From contig NZ_JAFA01000036.1 of NCBI RefSeq assembly GCF_000519185.1, positions 1-64,000 of the forward strand: a DNA stretch of 64,000 nt, read 5' to 3'. This document shows, piece after piece, positions 44,604 to 53,780 of the stretch. Numbering within the stretch: the first letter of the stretch is position 1; every line of letters starts with the position of its first letter. The notes beneath the pieces are model-generated. The model was not told where the DNA came from and did no database searches. It was given only the letters and a program-made list of their open reading frames with translations. The DNA comes from Paraburkholderia nodosa DSM 21604. Its GTDB lineage: Bacteria; Pseudomonadota; Gammaproteobacteria; Burkholderiales; Burkholderiaceae. The position numbers were made by a program, and so were the translations under genes.

Positions 44604-44626
44604 GTTCCGTAATCCTTATTATCGAT

Positions 44627-46534
44627 TCATACCGCCGGTCTGCGGCCGATCCGCGCGGGCCATTCGGCGATCTCGCCGCGTTGCGCCGAGTACAGCGCGA
44701 ATTCGACGAACGCATTGATCGACGCATGCCGCGCGAAGAACTGCTCGAGCGCCGCGCCGAGCGCGTAGGGACTGTCGCCTGCGAACGAATGGTCGTCGAC
44801 GGTCATCTCCACGCGCACCCCACGGCCATATACGAGCGGCCCAGGCACCGGCAGTCGTCTGAACACCGGCCTGCACGCGAGGCCCCGAATGCCGCGAATG
44901 CGCTGCGCGAGCGGCGCATTCGCGGGATCGGCGTAGATCTCCAGTTGCTCGCGCAGCCGCTGCGCGCCGGCCTCGTCCTCGATATCGGCGAGCGGCTGAT
45001 AGTTGAGCCCCAGATGCGCGATGAGCCGCCACGTCGCGTCGTCGTGAGCAAGCGGCGGGCGCGGTGGCGAAGGACCCCGCACGATGCGCACGCGGCTCAC
45101 GGGCGCGGAGATCCTCAGCGTGAGATCGCCGACGCTGCCAGTCGCAAGATGCAGCGGCAGGTCGCGGTTCGTGCAAAGAGTGTCGGCCGATAGCAGCGCG
45201 ATACGCTCGTCGAACGGTGCGCGTCGACGATCGACGAGCGAAACGTAGACATCGGAGCCCGCATGGTTCGAGCGCGTGCCGCTGCGCCGCGCTTGCGTGC
45301 CGACGAGCCGCGCCTCGCGCCGCGAGCTGAACCAGGCGCCGGTTTCCTGCGCGTCGTCGGCGGCGGGCGATGTGTAGAGCGGCAGGAAATCGCAGTCGCC
45401 GTCGGCGCCAGCGCGATGGCCGATCACGCGCTTCACGGCGAATACCTCGTAGTCCAGCGCGCGCGTGCGGTCGACCATCAGCCGGTACTCGCTCGCGCCT
45501 GGCGTTACCGGGACGCGCTCCGTGCGCTTCGGGAACAGGTTGATCGCGGGTGTGCAATCGAGCGCAAGGTGCATCGCGTCGATGCTGCGTTCGAGATCGG
45601 CGTCTTCGCCGTCCAGCAGCACGAAGAGGTCGACGCTCTCGCTGCTCGCGTTGGCCAGTGCGCTGCGCAGACCGTGCACGCTGAAAAAGAGGTTGCGCGC
45701 GGCGAACGCGAAATGCTCGCGCAGGATCCGGTAGCCTTCGAAGCTGCGCGCGCCGGGCGGAAAGAGCGCCTGCTCCGCATCGAATCCTTCGTGCACGACG
45801 CATTGCGGTCCCAGCGCGCCGAGCCACTTGCCCTCGTTGCCCTCGCGCAGCGCGACACCGAGCGTGCGCGCGCAGACGAGTTCGAGCAAACGCATCGCCT
45901 GACGATCCGGCCCACTGAGGAAGAACGTCAACTGGTCGAGCGGCAACTGGCTCAGCCGCGCCCCGCCCCGCGCATTCAGCGCGATGCGCAAGGCCCGCAG
46001 CGGCCCGGCGCCCCGGCGCGCGCCGCCGCCCCCGCCGCTACCCGTTCCACGTGGCATGCCGGGAAGCGGCGGCACGCCCGCGGGTGCGGGCGCGAGTTCG
46101 ACCTCGCGCAGCGAGAGCGGCCACAGCGTGACTGGCTGCGCGGTGCGGAATTCGCAGACCGTCGCAGTGCCGGCCGCAGCCGCCATCAGACTGGTCCCTG
46201 CCGGCACGGTGAAGCCCTGGCTCAGCGAGCCTTGTGCGGAATCGGCCTGGAACTGGACGATCGCCATCGCCGGCGTGGGCGCGAGATGATCCGGGTACAC
46301 CACGTCGAGCAGCCGCTCGGAGAAGCGCGGAAATTCCGCGTCCATTTTCAATTGCACGCGCGCAGTGAGAAAGCAGAAGCCCTCCAGCAGCCGTTCGACG
46401 AATGGGTCCGCCACGTCGATGCCGTGCATGCCGAGGCCGCCCGCAACCTTCGGATACTGGCGCGCGAACTCCGCGCCGGATTCGCGTAACCAGGCAAGTT
46501 CACGGTTGTAGTAGTCGAGAAAGCGTGCATCCAT
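44627..46534 (-). CDS. tssF: T6SS baseplate protein TssF
   Basis: A 635-aa protein, the normal size of TssF, with the family start MDARFLDYYNRELAWLRESG. It continues EFARQYPKVAGGLGMHGIDV, then DPFVERLLEGFCFLTARVQL. The C-terminus has RGVRVEMTVDDHSFAGDSPY and LGAALEQFFARHASINAFVE. It is a wedge component that links sheath, baseplate and inner tube. An Arg/Gly-rich internal stretch near residues 160-175 is a species-level insertion. It lies 14 bp after tssE. Confidence 0.94.
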   Translation of the reverse strand: MDARFLDYYNRELAWLRESGAEFARQYPKVAGGLGMHGIDVADPFVERLLEGFCFLTARVQLKMDAEFPRFSERLLDVVYPDHLAPTPAMAIVQFQADSAQGSLSQGFTVPAGTSLMAAAAGTATVCEFRTAQPVTLWPLSLREVELAPAPAGVPPLPGMPRGTGSGGGGGARRGAGPLRALRIALNARGGARLSQLPLDQLTFFLSGPDRQAMRLLELVCARTLGVALREGNEGKWLGALGPQCVVHEGFDAEQALFPPGARSFEGYRILREHFAFAARNLFFSVHGLRSALANASSESVDLFVLLDGEDADLERSIDAMHLALDCTPAINLFPKRTERVPVTPGASEYRLMVDRTRALDYEVFAVKRVIGHRAGADGDCDFLPLYTSPAADDAQETGAWFSSRREARLVGTQARRSGTRSNHAGSDVYVSLVDRRRAPFDERIALLSADTLCTNRDLPLHLATGSVGDLTLRISAPVSRVRIVRGPSPPRPPLAHDDATWRLIAHLGLNYQPLADIEDEAGAQRLREQLEIYADPANAPLAQRIRGIRGLACRPVFRRLPVPGPLVYGRGVRVEMTVDDHSFAGDSPYALGAALEQFFARHASINAFVEFALYSAQRGEIAEWPARIGRRPAV

Positions 46535-46548
46535 AGGGCAGCGTTTCC

Positions 46549-47115
46549 TTAGCGTCGCGGGCGGGCGTCGTCAGTCGCGGCTTGCGCGGCACCGCCCAGC
46601 GGCCGCAGCAGCGCGACGCCGGAATCCAGGTCCAGCTCCGTGTGCACCAGCATGGCAAGCGGCGGATCGCAACAGGCGAGGCGCCCAGAAATCTCGAAGG
46701 TCAGCACGTTGTGCCGCCTTGCGCGCGGCGCGTCGCTCACGCAGCGCACCTCGACACTGCCGCCTTGCAGGCGCGGTTCGAAGCACACGATCGCCTCTCG
46801 CAGCGCGTTTTCCAGATATTGCGTATCGATGCCGGAGAGCGGCGTGCCCGCCAGGGCGGGTACGCCGAAGTTGAGCACCGAGCGGGCGGCTTCGGCATAG
46901 AGGCGCGCGGTGCGCTCGTCGAGCGCGCAGGCCGTGTTGAGCAGCCACGAGAGATCGCGCAGCACCGCGTCGAGCAGCGCGTCGGCGTGAGCGGCGCCGC
47001 GTGGCGGCGCGCCTTCCCTCAGACGGTCGAACAACATGGGCGTCGCCGCGCGTATGCGTGCGGCGCTGTCCGCTGGCGCTCGCGAAGGGTCCAGACGATA
47101 GGAGGCACTCGGCAT
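46549..47115 (-). CDS. tssE: T6SS baseplate protein TssE (gp25-like)
   Basis: A 188-aa protein with the gp25/lysozyme-like family features: LFDRLREG, LRDLSWLLNTACALDE, SVLNFGVPALAG, LENALREAIVCFEPRLQGGS and a final FEISGRLACCDPPLAM strand. It forms the sheath-initiation part of the baseplate wedge. It follows hcp by 7 bp. Confidence 0.92.
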   Translation of the reverse strand: MPSASYRLDPSRAPADSAARIRAATPMLFDRLREGAPPRGAAHADALLDAVLRDLSWLLNTACALDERTARLYAEAARSVLNFGVPALAGTPLSGIDTQYLENALREAIVCFEPRLQGGSVEVRCVSDAPRARRHNVLTFEISGRLACCDPPLAMLVHTELDLDSGVALLRPLGGAAQAATDDARPRR

Positions 47116-47122
47116 GCGGGCC

Positions 47123-47614
47123 TCACATTTCGCTGTTCTTCTTGATGTCCCAGCCCATCGTGACCTCGGGCCCCTTGCCGCCGTTCGCGTTCTGCTCCCA
47201 GTACTGCTTCTTCACGCGCGCGGCCTGGAAGCCGTATTGCATCAGGAGACGGTCGGTGGCGTCGCTCGCATCGGCGCCCACCACGCGCGCCGCGGTGACG
47301 ATCACCTCTTCGAGCGTGACCCGCGAAAACTCGATCTGCTCGCCCCCGGTCTTGCACGACGATATCTCCACCTTCGAGAGATGCTTGCCGCTCGCGCAAT
47401 GCTTGATGATCGCCGGCGTCGCCTTGTCCATGTAAGCCCTCACGACCAGGTCGTCGAAGTTCGCCTTGCCCGCGTTGCCGCCGCCGCCAGTCGCCATCGC
47501 CGCCGGCTGGGTCGCGCCCCAGGAAAACGACTGGATATCGCTCCAGCCGGTGTGCTGCTTGTCGGCGGATTCGCCGGTCGCGCCGTCCACCTTCATAAAC
47601 ATCGCCACGCCCAT
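47123..47614 (-). CDS. hcp: T6SS inner-tube protein Hcp (TssD)
   Basis: A 163-aa protein starting MGVAMFMKVDGATGESADKQ, then HTGWSDIQSFSWGATQP, with ISSCKTGGEQIEFSRVTLEE and VTMGWDIKKN at the end. This is the Hcp1-type hexameric ring that stacks into the inner tube and can carry effectors. It lies between tssC (85 bp) and tssE. The wider gap may hold its own ribosome binding site for high expression. Confidence 0.95.
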   Translation of the reverse strand: MGVAMFMKVDGATGESADKQHTGWSDIQSFSWGATQPAAMATGGGGNAGKANFDDLVVRAYMDKATPAIIKHCASGKHLSKVEISSCKTGGEQIEFSRVTLEEVIVTAARVVGADASDATDRLLMQYGFQAARVKKQYWEQNANGGKGPEVTMGWDIKKNSEM

Positions 47615-47699
47615 TGCGGTTCTCCCGTCTGCCTGCCTGTTTGCCTGTCCAGACCGGCTGCGAATCGCGCCGCCGGGTTCATTTGATCAGTCATCCTGT

Positions 47700-49220
47700 T
47701 TAACTTCCAGCGGGCACCGCCGGCAGCCGCGACACCAGCCTGAGCGACACCGTGAGGCCTTCGAGCTGATAGTGCGGCCGCAGGAAGAAGCGGGCCGAAT
47801 AATAGCCGGGGTTGTCCTCCACGGCCTCCACTTCCACCCTCGCGTCGGCCAGCGGCTTGAGCGCTTTGGTCTCCTGCGACGAGTTCGCGGGGTCGCCATC
47901 CACGTAGTTCATGATCCAGTCGTTGAGCCAGCGCTCCATGTCCGGACGCTCGCGAAACGAGCCCACCTTGTCGCGCACGATGCACTTGAGGTAATGCGCG
48001 AAGCGGCTGCACGCGAACAGGTACGGCAACCGGCCGGAGAGCCGGGCGTTGGCCGTCGCGTCGGGGTCGTGGTACTCCGCGCTCTGGTAGAGCGACTGCA
48101 CACCGATGAAGGCCGCGACGTCGGAGTTCTTGCGGTGAATGAGCGGAATCAGCCCGTTCTTCGCAAGCTCCGCTTCGCGCCGGTCGCTGATCGCGATCTC
48201 GGTGGGACACTTGAGGTCGACCCCGCCATCGTCGGTCGGGAACGTGTGGCATGGCAGATTCTCGACCGCGCCGCCCGACTCCACGCCACGAATCGCCGAG
48301 CACCAGCCGTAGAGCTTGAACGAGCGGTTGATGTTGGCCGCCATCGCATAGGCCGCATTGGTCCAGGTGTAGTGATCGTGCCGCGCGCCGTCGGTCTCCT
48401 CCTCGAACTCGAATTCGTCGACGGGGTCGGTGCGCGCGCCGTAAGGCAGCCGCGCGAGGAAGCGCGGCATCGCGAGCCCGACATAGCGCGAGTCTTCCGA
48501 TTCGCGCAGGCTGCGCCAGGCGGCGTACTCGGTGTTCTGGAAGATCTTCGTGAGGTCGCGCGGATTCGAGAGTTCCTGCCACGAGTCCATCTGCATGAGC
48601 GCGGACGATACCCCGCCGATGAATGGCGCATGCGCCGCCGCCGCGATCTTCGAGACGGACTGCAGCATTTCGACATCGGGCGGACTGTGATCGAAGTAAT
48701 AATCGCCCACGAGGCAACCGAACGGCTCGCCGCCCAATTGTCCGTACTCCTCTTCATAGATTTTCTTGAAGAGCGGGCTCTGGTCCCATGCGATACCCTT
48801 GTGGCGCTTGAGCATGCGCGCCAACTCCTTCTTGCTTGCGGGCATGACGCGGATCTTGAGCATCTCGTCGCTTTCCGTGTTGTTCACGAGATAGTGCAGG
48901 CCGCGCCACGAGGCCTCCAGACGCTGGAACTCGGGGTGATGCAGCATGGCGTTGATCTGCGCGGAGAGCTTCTGGTCGATCGCGGCGATCACTTGCCGCA
49001 CGCCTTCGTAAGCGTCCGACGACAGCGTCGCGCTGCCGCTGTGCTCGAGGGCCTCGCGCGCGAGCGTCTGCACCGCGCTCTGCACCGTCTCGCGTGCAAG
49101 CTCGGTCTTGGGGCTGATCTCGCGCTCCAGCAGCACGGCGAACTGGTCGCCGCTGAGCGTGGTTGCGGGCAAGGTGGAGACTGGGCTTTGCAGCGCGTTT
49201 TGCGGCTCGGTCCGGCTCAT
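47700..49220 (-). CDS. tssC: T6SS sheath protein TssC (VipB)
   Basis: Start ATG 49220 (MSRTEPQNALQSPVS), preceded by AGGAGG, gives 506 aa. An upstream ATG at 49298 overlaps tssB and has no such site. Family motifs include INAMLHHPEFQRLEASWRGL, FGCLVGDYYFDHSPPDVEML, FIGGVSSALMQMDSWQEL, FLARLPYGARTDPVDEFEFE and FAHYLKCIVRDKVGSFRERP. It is the large subunit of the contractile sheath and pairs with TssB encoded 17 bp upstream. Confidence 0.95.
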   Translation of the reverse strand: MSRTEPQNALQSPVSTLPATTLSGDQFAVLLEREISPKTELARETVQSAVQTLAREALEHSGSATLSSDAYEGVRQVIAAIDQKLSAQINAMLHHPEFQRLEASWRGLHYLVNNTESDEMLKIRVMPASKKELARMLKRHKGIAWDQSPLFKKIYEEEYGQLGGEPFGCLVGDYYFDHSPPDVEMLQSVSKIAAAAHAPFIGGVSSALMQMDSWQELSNPRDLTKIFQNTEYAAWRSLRESEDSRYVGLAMPRFLARLPYGARTDPVDEFEFEEETDGARHDHYTWTNAAYAMAANINRSFKLYGWCSAIRGVESGGAVENLPCHTFPTDDGGVDLKCPTEIAISDRREAELAKNGLIPLIHRKNSDVAAFIGVQSLYQSAEYHDPDATANARLSGRLPYLFACSRFAHYLKCIVRDKVGSFRERPDMERWLNDWIMNYVDGDPANSSQETKALKPLADARVEVEAVEDNPGYYSARFFLRPHYQLEGLTVSLRLVSRLPAVPAGS

Positions 49221-49236
49221 GTTCGTCCTCCTGCTT

Positions 49237-49800
49237 TTAGTCGTGTTTTGGATCATTGCCGCTTTGCGGCGGGTCGTCCGCATTCTTCGGCCCGGCAAGC
49301 GCCCTGGGCTCGGAAAGCTCGGCCAGCAGCGCCGGATCGCCGAGCGCTCGCGCGATCAACGCCTCCGCGCCGCGCTTGCCGTCCATGTACGAAAGCAGGT
49401 TCGCGAGCTGGGTACGCGCTTCGAGCAGGCGCCGCAGGGGCTCGACGTTGCGGGCGAGCGCGGCGGGCGAGAAGTCGTCGATACTGCTGAACGCCATCTC
49501 CACGCCGAGCACGCCGTCGCCCGTGAGCGTGTTGGGCACCTCGAACGCGAGCGTCGGCGCAATCGACTTCATGCGGTCGTCGAAGTTGTCGACGTCGATC
49601 TCCACGAAGCGGCGCTCGGCCAGCTCGGGCAGCGCGTCGCTGCGATTGCCAGCGAGATCGGCCAACACGCCCATCACGAACGGCAACTGCACTTTCTGCT
49701 CGGTGCCGTAGAGTTCGACGTCGTATTCGATCTGTACGCGGGGCGCACGATTGCGTCCGATGAACTTCTGGGCTCCTGCCGATGGCTTGTGTCGAGACAT
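49237..49800 (-). CDS. tssB: T6SS sheath protein TssB (VipA)
   Basis: A 187-aa protein, MSRHKPSAGAQKFIGRNRAP, followed by RVQIEYDVELYGTEQKVQLP, FVMGVLADLAG and FVEIDVDNFDDRMKSIAP, with MAFSSIDDFSPAALARNVEP later. This is the VipA small sheath subunit. It is separated from tssA by about 120 bp, a possible site for an internal promoter. Confidence 0.95.
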   Translation of the reverse strand: MSRHKPSAGAQKFIGRNRAPRVQIEYDVELYGTEQKVQLPFVMGVLADLAGNRSDALPELAERRFVEIDVDNFDDRMKSIAPTLAFEVPNTLTGDGVLGVEMAFSSIDDFSPAALARNVEPLRRLLEARTQLANLLSYMDGKRGAEALIARALGDPALLAELSEPRALAGPKNADDPPQSGNDPKHD

Positions 49801-49921
49801 GTGATTCAGCTCCCGCGCAACCCGTGCGCTTCACGGGGTCGATTACCGTATCGATCCCTGCGTTGATCCCTGCGCGGCCCTTGTGCGTCCACGACCGCGC
49901 GCCGTCGTGCATCGCCGCGCA

Positions 49922-50998
49922 TCATTGCGGCGATTCGTTGCGATGACCACTCAGATGGTCGAGCTCGCGCACGCTCTCCGGTGCGATGTCGCGGAAGATC
50001 TCGTAGAAGTTCAGCGAGAGCAGGCGTTGCGCGCGGCGCAAAAAGATCGGCGCAGGATGGCTCGGCTCGTGCAGCTCGAAGTAGCGGCACATCTTTTCGA
50101 GCCCGACGTCGATGTCGGACCGGCTCGATATCTCGGCGTCGCGCCATGCGGCGCCGTTTGCGCCATTGGCGCCATTGGCGGTGCTTGCGGCGCCCGGCGG
50201 CGCAACGCCCCGCTGCTGCGGCATGGGTTGCGGTTCTTGCCCGCCCGCTTCCGGCGTGGCTTCCTGCGCCGCTTCCGTTGTCCGGCGGGAAGGCAGCGCC
50301 GCAGCAAGCGTGGCGAGCTGTCGCTCGAGCGCGCTCGCATCGAGCGTCCACGCGTCGCCGAGACGCTCGCTCACGATGCGCCGCAAATGCGCGAGATGTT
50401 CCCGAATCGTGAGCCCCGCATGCAGAGCCGGGCTGGCCGACTCGAGCGCGTCGCGCCACTCGCGCACGAGCCGCTCGCGACCGCCGGCGTAGGTGTCCGC
50501 GTGCCCCCCATCGGCACCCTCGCCCTGCTGCAGCACGTTGAGCGCCGCGCTCACGCTCAGCGCGCCGAGAAGCGGCTGCTCGCGCGCGGCGCGCGCGCAG
50601 CCCTGCGGACCCGCAAGCTCGGCGAGAGCATTGAAGCGCGGCAGCGGATCGGGCGTGCCGTCCACGGCGAGCATGGGATGCAGCGGCTCCCAGTATGTGT
50701 GGAGCAGCGACGTCGTGAGACGCAGCCCGTCCGCATAACCTTCCAGACCGCGGTTGTCGATCCACGCATACGTGAGCGGCACGACGATGCGCAGATCCTT
50801 CGTGCGCGCGAGCAGCGCGAGCGCGATGCGTTCCACGTCGCGCCATGCGGGCGGCTGCGCCGCGATGCGGGTCTCGCCGTACTGTTCGTCCGGCTTGCCG
50901 GCCGCGCTGCGCTGAAGCGCGAGAAAATCGGCGTCGTATTCGAGGTCCGGTCCGCACGGCGCGTCGGCGCTGATCGGTGCGAGCAGGGTGTCGATCAT
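49922..50998 (-). CDS. tssA: T6SS cap/priming protein TssA
   Basis: A 358-aa protein with the ImpA N-terminal domain at about 1-130. It starts MIDTLLAPISADAPCGPDLE and contains WRDVERIALALLARTKDLRI, LRLTTSLLHTYWEPLHPMLA and GTPDPLPRFNALAEL. The C-terminal part, after an Ala/Gly-rich linker (about 265-300), has MCRYFELHEPSHPAPIFLRR and LLSLNFYEIFRDIAPESVRE. This is the short-C-terminal TssA type. TssA coordinates baseplate and sheath assembly. Confidence 0.93.
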   Translation of the reverse strand: MIDTLLAPISADAPCGPDLEYDADFLALQRSAAGKPDEQYGETRIAAQPPAWRDVERIALALLARTKDLRIVVPLTYAWIDNRGLEGYADGLRLTTSLLHTYWEPLHPMLAVDGTPDPLPRFNALAELAGPQGCARAAREQPLLGALSVSAALNVLQQGEGADGGHADTYAGGRERLVREWRDALESASPALHAGLTIREHLAHLRRIVSERLGDAWTLDASALERQLATLAAALPSRRTTEAAQEATPEAGGQEPQPMPQQRGVAPPGAASTANGANGANGAAWRDAEISSRSDIDVGLEKMCRYFELHEPSHPAPIFLRRAQRLLSLNFYEIFRDIAPESVRELDHLSGHRNESPQ

Positions 50999-51019
50999 CG
51001 TGCGGTCTCCTTGCTGGAA

Positions 51020-53041
51020 TTACTCGAACGTATGGCTGATTTCGAGCGGCGCGCTGCCCGCATCGAGCGTCACCATGCGCACGTACGGCTTCAACGTGCC
51101 GTTGCGGATCTCGATGCGATGGGTACCCGGCGCCAGACTCGCCGTGCGAAACGGTGGGCTGATACCGCGCCGCACGCCATCGACATAGACCTCGCCCCAC
51201 GGAACGATCTGGAAGTGCACACGCACGGGCGGCAGCGACGCGGGCGTGCGCACCGGAGAATGCGGGGCCTGCGCGACAATCGGCTCGGATGCGCCGGTAT
51301 CCGGCGGCGAGGCTTGCGCTTCAGCGGGCGGCTGGGCCGCTGCGTTCGTTTGGGCTGGCTGCACCGCGGCGGCGGCAGTGGTCGCATCGGTCGCATTGAC
51401 GGGCTTGTCCTTGCCCGCCTGCACTTCCACCACCGTCGTGTCGGTGGTCAGCGCAGGCGCAGCGGGCATCAACCCCGACGCGCCCGGCTGCTGCTGCGCC
51501 TGCGCGGACGACTGCCCCGGCGCGTTGGCGCCGGGAAGCGCCTGCGCGAGTGCGGGCGCATGGCTCGCCGGCGCAGGCGGCGCGGGCGGCGCACTGCGGC
51601 TCGCGGCCACCTGCCGGGGAACGGGCGGCGCATGAATCGCGAATCGTAGAACGGGAACACCCACTACGAGTATGAGCAGCAGGACCAGCACAGGGATGCG
51701 GAGCGTGCGCCAACTGAAATGCCGATGCGAAGTTTCGGAGACCGTACTTTCGCGGCGTTCCACAGTCTCCGTGGAGACGTCTTCTCCGGCCGGTTGTGCA
51801 TTTGCTTGCGCGCGCACAGCCTCATACGGTGCTTCGTTTTGCTCTTGCGGCACCGCGCCGTCATGCGGCCGCGCCTCGACGGATGCCGGTGTTTCGGCTC
51901 CATCGCCTTCGCTCGTGGCAGTGGCGGTGGCAGTGGCATCGGCAGGCTCAGGCGCCGCCTCTGCGACGGGTGTTTCTCCCTGCGGTGCGGGCGCTTCGGG
52001 CGTTGCGTCGTCTTGCGCGCTCGCCGCTGCAACGTCAGCGGCAATGCCTGCCGCGCGGGCGGGCGCGTCATAGCCCGCTGGCACGAACACGCTTGGCGAG
52101 ACCTCGTGCAAGTCGAGCGCCTGGGCGAATGCACCGACCGACTCGGGCCGGTCCTCGATGCGCAGTGCGAGCGCGTGATCGATCGCGGCCCGCAGGCGCT
52201 CGCCGTAATGCTCCCCATCATGCCCAGCGGCTTCACGGCCCGCCAGCGGCCGGTACTGATCCTGAATGCTGCGCACCACCGCCGCCGGCGGCAATTCGCC
52301 GGTCATCAGCGCATAAGCGAGCGCGCCCAGCGCATAGATGTCGGTCCAGGGTCCTTGCCTGAACGCGGGATCGTCGGTGTATTGCTCGATCGGCGCGTAA
52401 CCGGGCTTGAGCATCATGGCGGTCTCATCGACCATGTCGCCGATCAGCTTGCGCGCCGCGCCAAAGTCCAGCAGCACCGGGTTGCCGTTGGGCAGCATGA
52501 GGATGTTGTCGAGCGAGATGTCGCGGTGAAAGCACTGCGCGCGATGCAGCACGTCCAGCGCGCCCAGCACCGAAGCGAGCATGCGCCGCAGCGCCGCTTC
52601 GCTCATCGGCTTGCCGCGCTTCTGGAGTTGCGCGAGCGTCTGGCCTTCGTAGAACGGCATCACCATATAGGCGGTGCCGTGGCTCTCCCAGAAGTGCAGC
52701 ACCTTCACGAGCCCCGGATGGTCGAACTGCGCGAGCAGCCGCGCCTCGTTCAGGAACGCGGCGCGGCCCGCGTCGAATGCCTGCGAAAAGCGCGGCGCGC
52801 GCAGCGCGACCGTGAAATCGCCGGCGCGCGAAGCAAGCATCGCGGGCATGTATTCCTTGATCGCGACCGCGCGCTGCAGCGTGCGGTCGAACGCCCGGTA
52901 GACGATGCCGAAGCCCCCCTTGCCCAGCACCGAGTCGAGCTCGAACCCGGCGAGGCGGTGGCCGTTCGGCAACGGCCGCACGCCATCGGCGCCAGGCGGC
53001 GCGGCGTGCGCCGCCGCTTCGGCGTAGTGCGATTCGGTCAT
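51020..53041 (-). CDS. ppkA: T6SS Ser/Thr kinase PpkA with PEGA domain
   Basis: ATG 53041 has GGAGGGAC upstream and gives 673 aa. Kinase motifs are GKGGFG (40-45), Lys 62, HRDIS (172-176), DFG (192-194) and PGYAPIEQY. After an Ala/Pro/Glu-rich linker there is one membrane helix (about 465-485, PVLVLLLILVVGVPVL). A second low-complexity linker follows, then a C-terminal PEGA-type domain (PWGEVYVDGVRRGISPPF, LAPGTHRIEIRNG) in the periplasm. The kinase is cytoplasmic. In the threonine phosphorylation pathway PpkA phosphorylates FHA-domain proteins to activate firing. The PEGA sensor end replaces the vWA domain of the P. aeruginosa enzyme. Confidence 0.9.
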   Translation of the reverse strand: MTESHYAEAAAHAAPPGADGVRPLPNGHRLAGFELDSVLGKGGFGIVYRAFDRTLQRAVAIKEYMPAMLASRAGDFTVALRAPRFSQAFDAGRAAFLNEARLLAQFDHPGLVKVLHFWESHGTAYMVMPFYEGQTLAQLQKRGKPMSEAALRRMLASVLGALDVLHRAQCFHRDISLDNILMLPNGNPVLLDFGAARKLIGDMVDETAMMLKPGYAPIEQYTDDPAFRQGPWTDIYALGALAYALMTGELPPAAVVRSIQDQYRPLAGREAAGHDGEHYGERLRAAIDHALALRIEDRPESVGAFAQALDLHEVSPSVFVPAGYDAPARAAGIAADVAAASAQDDATPEAPAPQGETPVAEAAPEPADATATATATSEGDGAETPASVEARPHDGAVPQEQNEAPYEAVRAQANAQPAGEDVSTETVERRESTVSETSHRHFSWRTLRIPVLVLLLILVVGVPVLRFAIHAPPVPRQVAASRSAPPAPPAPASHAPALAQALPGANAPGQSSAQAQQQPGASGLMPAAPALTTDTTVVEVQAGKDKPVNATDATTAAAAVQPAQTNAAAQPPAEAQASPPDTGASEPIVAQAPHSPVRTPASLPPVRVHFQIVPWGEVYVDGVRRGISPPFRTASLAPGTHRIEIRNGTLKPYVRMVTLDAGSAPLEISHTFE

Positions 53042-53102
53042 GTCCCTCCTCCGTGTGCGGCGCGCGCGCCGCCGCGCCGCACGTTCTTTGGGGCCGCGCG
53101 TG

Positions 53103-53780
53103 TCATCGCTCGCCTCTGCCCGGCTCGCCGAAGAGCCGCTGGAACAGCGCGGTGTCGAGGCCGCCCGTGTGGACGTCGGTGCGCGGCGCGCCGTCTCCGG
53201 CATCGGTCCACCAGAAGCTCGTCATGCCGTTCGGGTCGAAGTATTCCCACAGGTTCGGCCAGCCCCCGTCCGCGGCCGCGGCCTCGCGGGCGCCGTTGCG
53301 CTCGCCTTCTCCCGGGGCGCGCGCCACGTCGTCGCGCAGCCCCTCGGCCAGCGCGAGATCGAACTCCTCTGGTCCATGCGCGCGGCGGATCGCGTCCTGA
53401 ACGATGGCGTCCATCGCCTGGATGCGCGCGTCGGCGCAAGCGAGCGCCGGCTCGCCGGGTCTCCCGTAGCCCGCGTGGGCGGACGGCGCAATGGCCTGCG
53501 CGACGACGAGCGGATAGCGCCGCCCGACGCGATCGTGGCTCGGCGCGACGCAACCGAGCTGCACCCAGCCGTCGCCGCTGCCGGCGGGAATCGCGAAGCG
53601 CCAGACCGGCGCGCGCACGTCGAGGCCCGCGCGAGCGGAGGCCATGCCCTGCGCGAGCCAGCGCTCCCAGGTGCGCGCAAGCCGGCCCGGCATGCGGCGG
53701 CCAACGAAGTCGCCCGCCCCCGGCAACTTGCCATACCACGCCGGCAACCCGAATTCAGCGCCGATGCAGGGACCGTTCAT
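53103..53780 (-). CDS. tagF: T6SS post-translational regulator TagF
   Basis: Start ATG 53780 overlaps the tssM stop (ATGA). The 225-aa protein contains FGLPAWYGKLPGAGDFVGRR, then TWERWLAQGM and RFAIPAGSGDGWVQLGC, followed by SHDRVGRRYPLVVA and a final MTSFWWTDA. This is the TagF/SciT pattern (GKLP..GDF and GR.YPL). TagF represses assembly until relieved. A longer upstream frame is coding for TssM in another frame and is not part of this protein. Together with PpkA, PppA and TagH it makes a full phosphorylation control set. Confidence 0.9.
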   Translation of the reverse strand: MNGPCIGAEFGLPAWYGKLPGAGDFVGRRMPGRLARTWERWLAQGMASARAGLDVRAPVWRFAIPAGSGDGWVQLGCVAPSHDRVGRRYPLVVAQAIAPSAHAGYGRPGEPALACADARIQAMDAIVQDAIRRAHGPEEFDLALAEGLRDDVARAPGEGERNGAREAAAADGGWPNLWEYFDPNGMTSFWWTDAGDGAPRTDVHTGGLDTALFQRLFGEPGRGER

